A DNA stretch of 64,000 bases from positions 1 to 64,000 of the forward strand of contig BMVA01000021.1 in NCBI GenBank assembly GCA_014650475.1, written 5' to 3'. This stretch comes from Streptomyces albogriseolus (GTDB lineage Bacteria; Actinomycetota; Actinomycetes; Streptomycetales; Streptomycetaceae). A model generated the notes under the pieces. That model ran no database searches. It saw only the letters and a program-made list of their open reading frames with translations, and was not told the origin of the DNA. Shown here piece after piece: positions 62,565-64,000 of this stretch (its first letter is position 1; each line of letters starts with the position of its first letter). The translations under genes were made by a program, and so were the position numbers.

Positions 62565-62578
62565 GCATACCGACCGGT
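62565..62578 (+). promoter_or_regulatory. Putative TetR operator, GCATACCGACCGGT copy 3
   Basis: The 14-bp motif lies 43 bp upstream of the molybdopterin oxidoreductase start and 46 bp beyond the stop of the TetR gene at 62624. Followed by ACGCATGG, a partial inverse of the left end (GCAT). Identical core to copies at 33768 and 41958. Confidence 0.65.
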
Positions 62579-62623
62579 ACGCATGGAGGGGAGGGCGTGC
62601 GGGAAACCGGGCGGGATCGGTGG

Positions 62624-63244
62624 TCAGTCCAGCACCCTGGCCAGGTACGCCCGGAGCAGCGCGCGCAGTTCGGCGATGACCTTCTCGTCCCCCTCGGGCG
62701 CCGCCCGGAACGCCAGGCCGACCAGGGCGTCGGCGGTCTCCACGGCGACCAGGAAGGCGCGGCGCAGATCGTCGTCGGCCGGGCGGCCCAGGTAGCCGGA
62801 GAGCAGCGCGGTGAGCCGGTCGGCGACCCGGTGGTTGGGCTCGGCGCGGCGCGCGCCGACCGGGATCTGGTTGCCGAAGTCGACGAGGGAGAAGCCGGGG
62901 GCGGTGCGCTTCATGTCCAGGTACGTGTCGAGCACGACGTCCATGGCGTGCCGCCAGCCGCGGTCGCCGGTCACGGACAGCCGTTCGGTGACGCGTGCGG
63001 TGAAGCGCTCCAGGTTGCGCTGGGCGAGCGCGTCCGCCATCTGGCGTTTGTTGCTGAAGAAGCGGTAGACGGAGCCGATGGGCACCCCGGCGCGCTCGGC
63101 GACCGCGCGGGTGCTCAGGTCGTCGTACCCGACCTCGTCGAGGAGGCCCGCGCAGGCGTCGAGGATCCTGGCCAGCCGTTCGGCGCTGCGCCGCTGCACC
63201 GGCGCCCGGCGGAGCGATGGCGTGTGGGACACGGGCCTCATCAT
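62624..63244 (-). CDS. TetR-family regulator
   Basis: A 206-residue TetR regulator. HTH: AERLARILDACAGLLDEVGYDDLS then VPIGSVYRFFSNKRQMADAL (about residues 19-66). ATG 63244 overlaps the lipoprotein stop (ATGA), so the two are translationally coupled. GTG 63232 is an alternative. It lies directly upstream of the molybdopterin oxidoreductase gene on the same strand, and the 14-bp box sits between the two, so it may autoregulate the downstream gene. Confidence 0.88.
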   Translation of the reverse strand: MMRPVSHTPSLRRAPVQRRSAERLARILDACAGLLDEVGYDDLSTRAVAERAGVPIGSVYRFFSNKRQMADALAQRNLERFTARVTERLSVTGDRGWRHAMDVVLDTYLDMKRTAPGFSLVDFGNQIPVGARRAEPNHRVADRLTALLSGYLGRPADDDLRRAFLVAVETADALVGLAFRAAPEGDEKVIAELRALLRAYLARVLD

Positions 63245-63813
63245 GCCTGCCCGGGACCGTCCGGTGAACCGGGCCCCTCGGCGAGCGGCGCCACGCTCTG
63301 CTCCGGGGTCGGCTCCTGCCCGGAGACGGTGATGTCGGCGGTGCTCTCCACGGGCCGGCCGTCGACGGCCCACACGGACCCGTCGTCGGCGTACAGCCGC
63401 GCGGTGACCTGGTGGGTGCCGCGCGGGAAGGCGCCGGGGGCGAGGTGGTACTCGGGGGTGCGCAGCACGGCGACGCGGCGGCCGTTCACCTCCAGGTGCG
63501 CCAGGCCCCGGCCGGCCTCGGCGCGGCGGCCCGTGCCGTCGGGTGAGAAGCGGAAGTTCCGCACCCGCAGCCGTACGTCCCAGCCGCCCTCGGCGTCGGG
63601 GGCGACCTCCACGGTGACCTGGGGCGCGTCCTGCTCGTCGACCTCCCGGTAGGGGCGGCCGTCCTCGTCGCGCTCGTCCAGGAGCCGGCCCACGGGTGAG
63701 GCCGACACCTCGCGCGCCCCCTGGCCGCCCGGGGTGTCGCAGCCCGCGGATCCGGCCAGCACGACGACACAGACCGCGAGCGCGGGGATGACCGTCCTCC
63801 GCCTCCACGTCAT
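63241..63813 (-). CDS. Secreted lipoprotein
   Basis: A 190-residue lipoprotein. The signal peptide TWRRRTVIPALAVCVVVLAG ends in the lipobox AGSAGC, so Cys25 becomes the lipid-modified N-terminus. The rest is a beta-rich soluble domain (about 60-170) of unknown fold, with GWDVRLRVRNFRFSPDG and TADITVSGQ, then a Pro/Gly-rich end. ATG 63813 is used. Coupled to the TetR gene by a 4-bp overlap. Function unknown. Confidence 0.85.
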   Translation of the reverse strand: MTWRRRTVIPALAVCVVVLAGSAGCDTPGGQGAREVSASPVGRLLDERDEDGRPYREVDEQDAPQVTVEVAPDAEGGWDVRLRVRNFRFSPDGTGRRAEAGRGLAHLEVNGRRVAVLRTPEYHLAPGAFPRGTHQVTARLYADDGSVWAVDGRPVESTADITVSGQEPTPEQSVAPLAEGPGSPDGPGQA

Positions 63814-63994
63814 GCCGGGGAGCGTAGAACGGCGGTCCGAACGCGCGAATCCCCCTGGAGTCTGGTTCCGCGTCCTCCGTGAAGGGGAGGGGAGGTCCGG
63901 CCCCGGAACGAGACCGCGCGGCACCCTTGCGTCCGGGTAACCGCAATCCTACGGTGTCCTATAGGAATCGGCTCGGTGCAAGGGAGCAGCGGAC

Positions 63995-64000
63995 ATGAGC
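63995..64000 (+). CDS. Start of next gene (partial)
   Basis: Only the first two codons (Met-Ser) are visible. An AGGGAG ribosome site lies eight bases before ATG 63995. The preceding stretch from 63814 contains CCTATAGG and a possible TTGCGT promoter element at 63927. The product cannot be identified. Confidence 0.6.

Overview
The window is high-GC actinobacterial chromosome and almost certainly Streptomyces. It carries a glycerol operon with its GylR repressor, the mycothiol ligase gene mshC beside a ParJ-type PAC2 gene, two chaplin genes, a SoxR regulator and hairpin terminators without U-tracts. The left half follows the gene order I recall from the S. coelicolor chromosome core (gylR, glpFKD, parJ, mshC, corA, chpC, chpH, gntR/K/P, soxR). 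This was recalled, not searched. No biosynthetic cluster, prophage, integrase or CRISPR array was seen. The one RNA gene is a tRNA-Leu(GAG).

Layout. 1-1970: start of metH. 2199-7434: gylR and glpF-glpK-glpD with two matching operators. 7664-15510: parJ, then mshC with three uncharacterised actinobacterial families (a PI3K-like protein, DUF3090 and a histidine-phosphatase-like protein), corA, a ferritin-like protein and an F420-type luciferase-fold oxidoreductase. 15699-19723: aldo/keto reductase, a RecD2-like protein whose ATPase motifs have decayed, and two small conserved proteins. 19800-20990: a sortase-anchored long chaplin and a short chaplin. 21152-24113: M20 peptidase, tRNA-Leu, YchJ-like, RidA and HxlR genes. 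24132-26968: gluconate regulator, kinase and permease. 27038-33628: sulfite-oxidase-fold enzyme with its membrane cytochrome partner, APC permease, NUDIX, two DUF202 proteins and a quinone-oxidoreductase-like enzyme.

33826-41911: an acyl-CoA catabolism group (phosphotransferase, acyl-CoA dehydrogenase, TetR, SDR) interrupted at 36.2-40.3 kb by a 4-kb patch of decayed accessory DNA. That patch holds a SpoIIE-type phosphatase, an IS5-family fragment, a truncated racP, and two frameshifted genes (DUF6192 and a zinc-finger protein). 42096-50177: NamZ-like muramidase, an orphan zinc-ribbon protein, soxR, MaoC-like dehydratase, a second acyl-CoA dehydrogenase and several TetR/ArsR regulators, each next to a palindromic operator. 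50272-57151: redox enzymes (quinone oxidoreductase, NADP-binding protein, ene-reductase, alcohol and aldehyde dehydrogenases) and an orphan MalK-type ATPase. 57423-63813: MFS exporter, CitMHS transporter, molybdopterin oxidoreductase, TetR and a lipoprotein. The next gene starts at 63995.

Carbon use (glycerol, gluconate, acyl-CoA, citrate) under dedicated local regulators dominates the window. The most informative oddities are the dead RecD2-like helicase, the collagen-like stalk in the long chaplin, a 14-bp motif shared by three distant promoters, and the decaying island.
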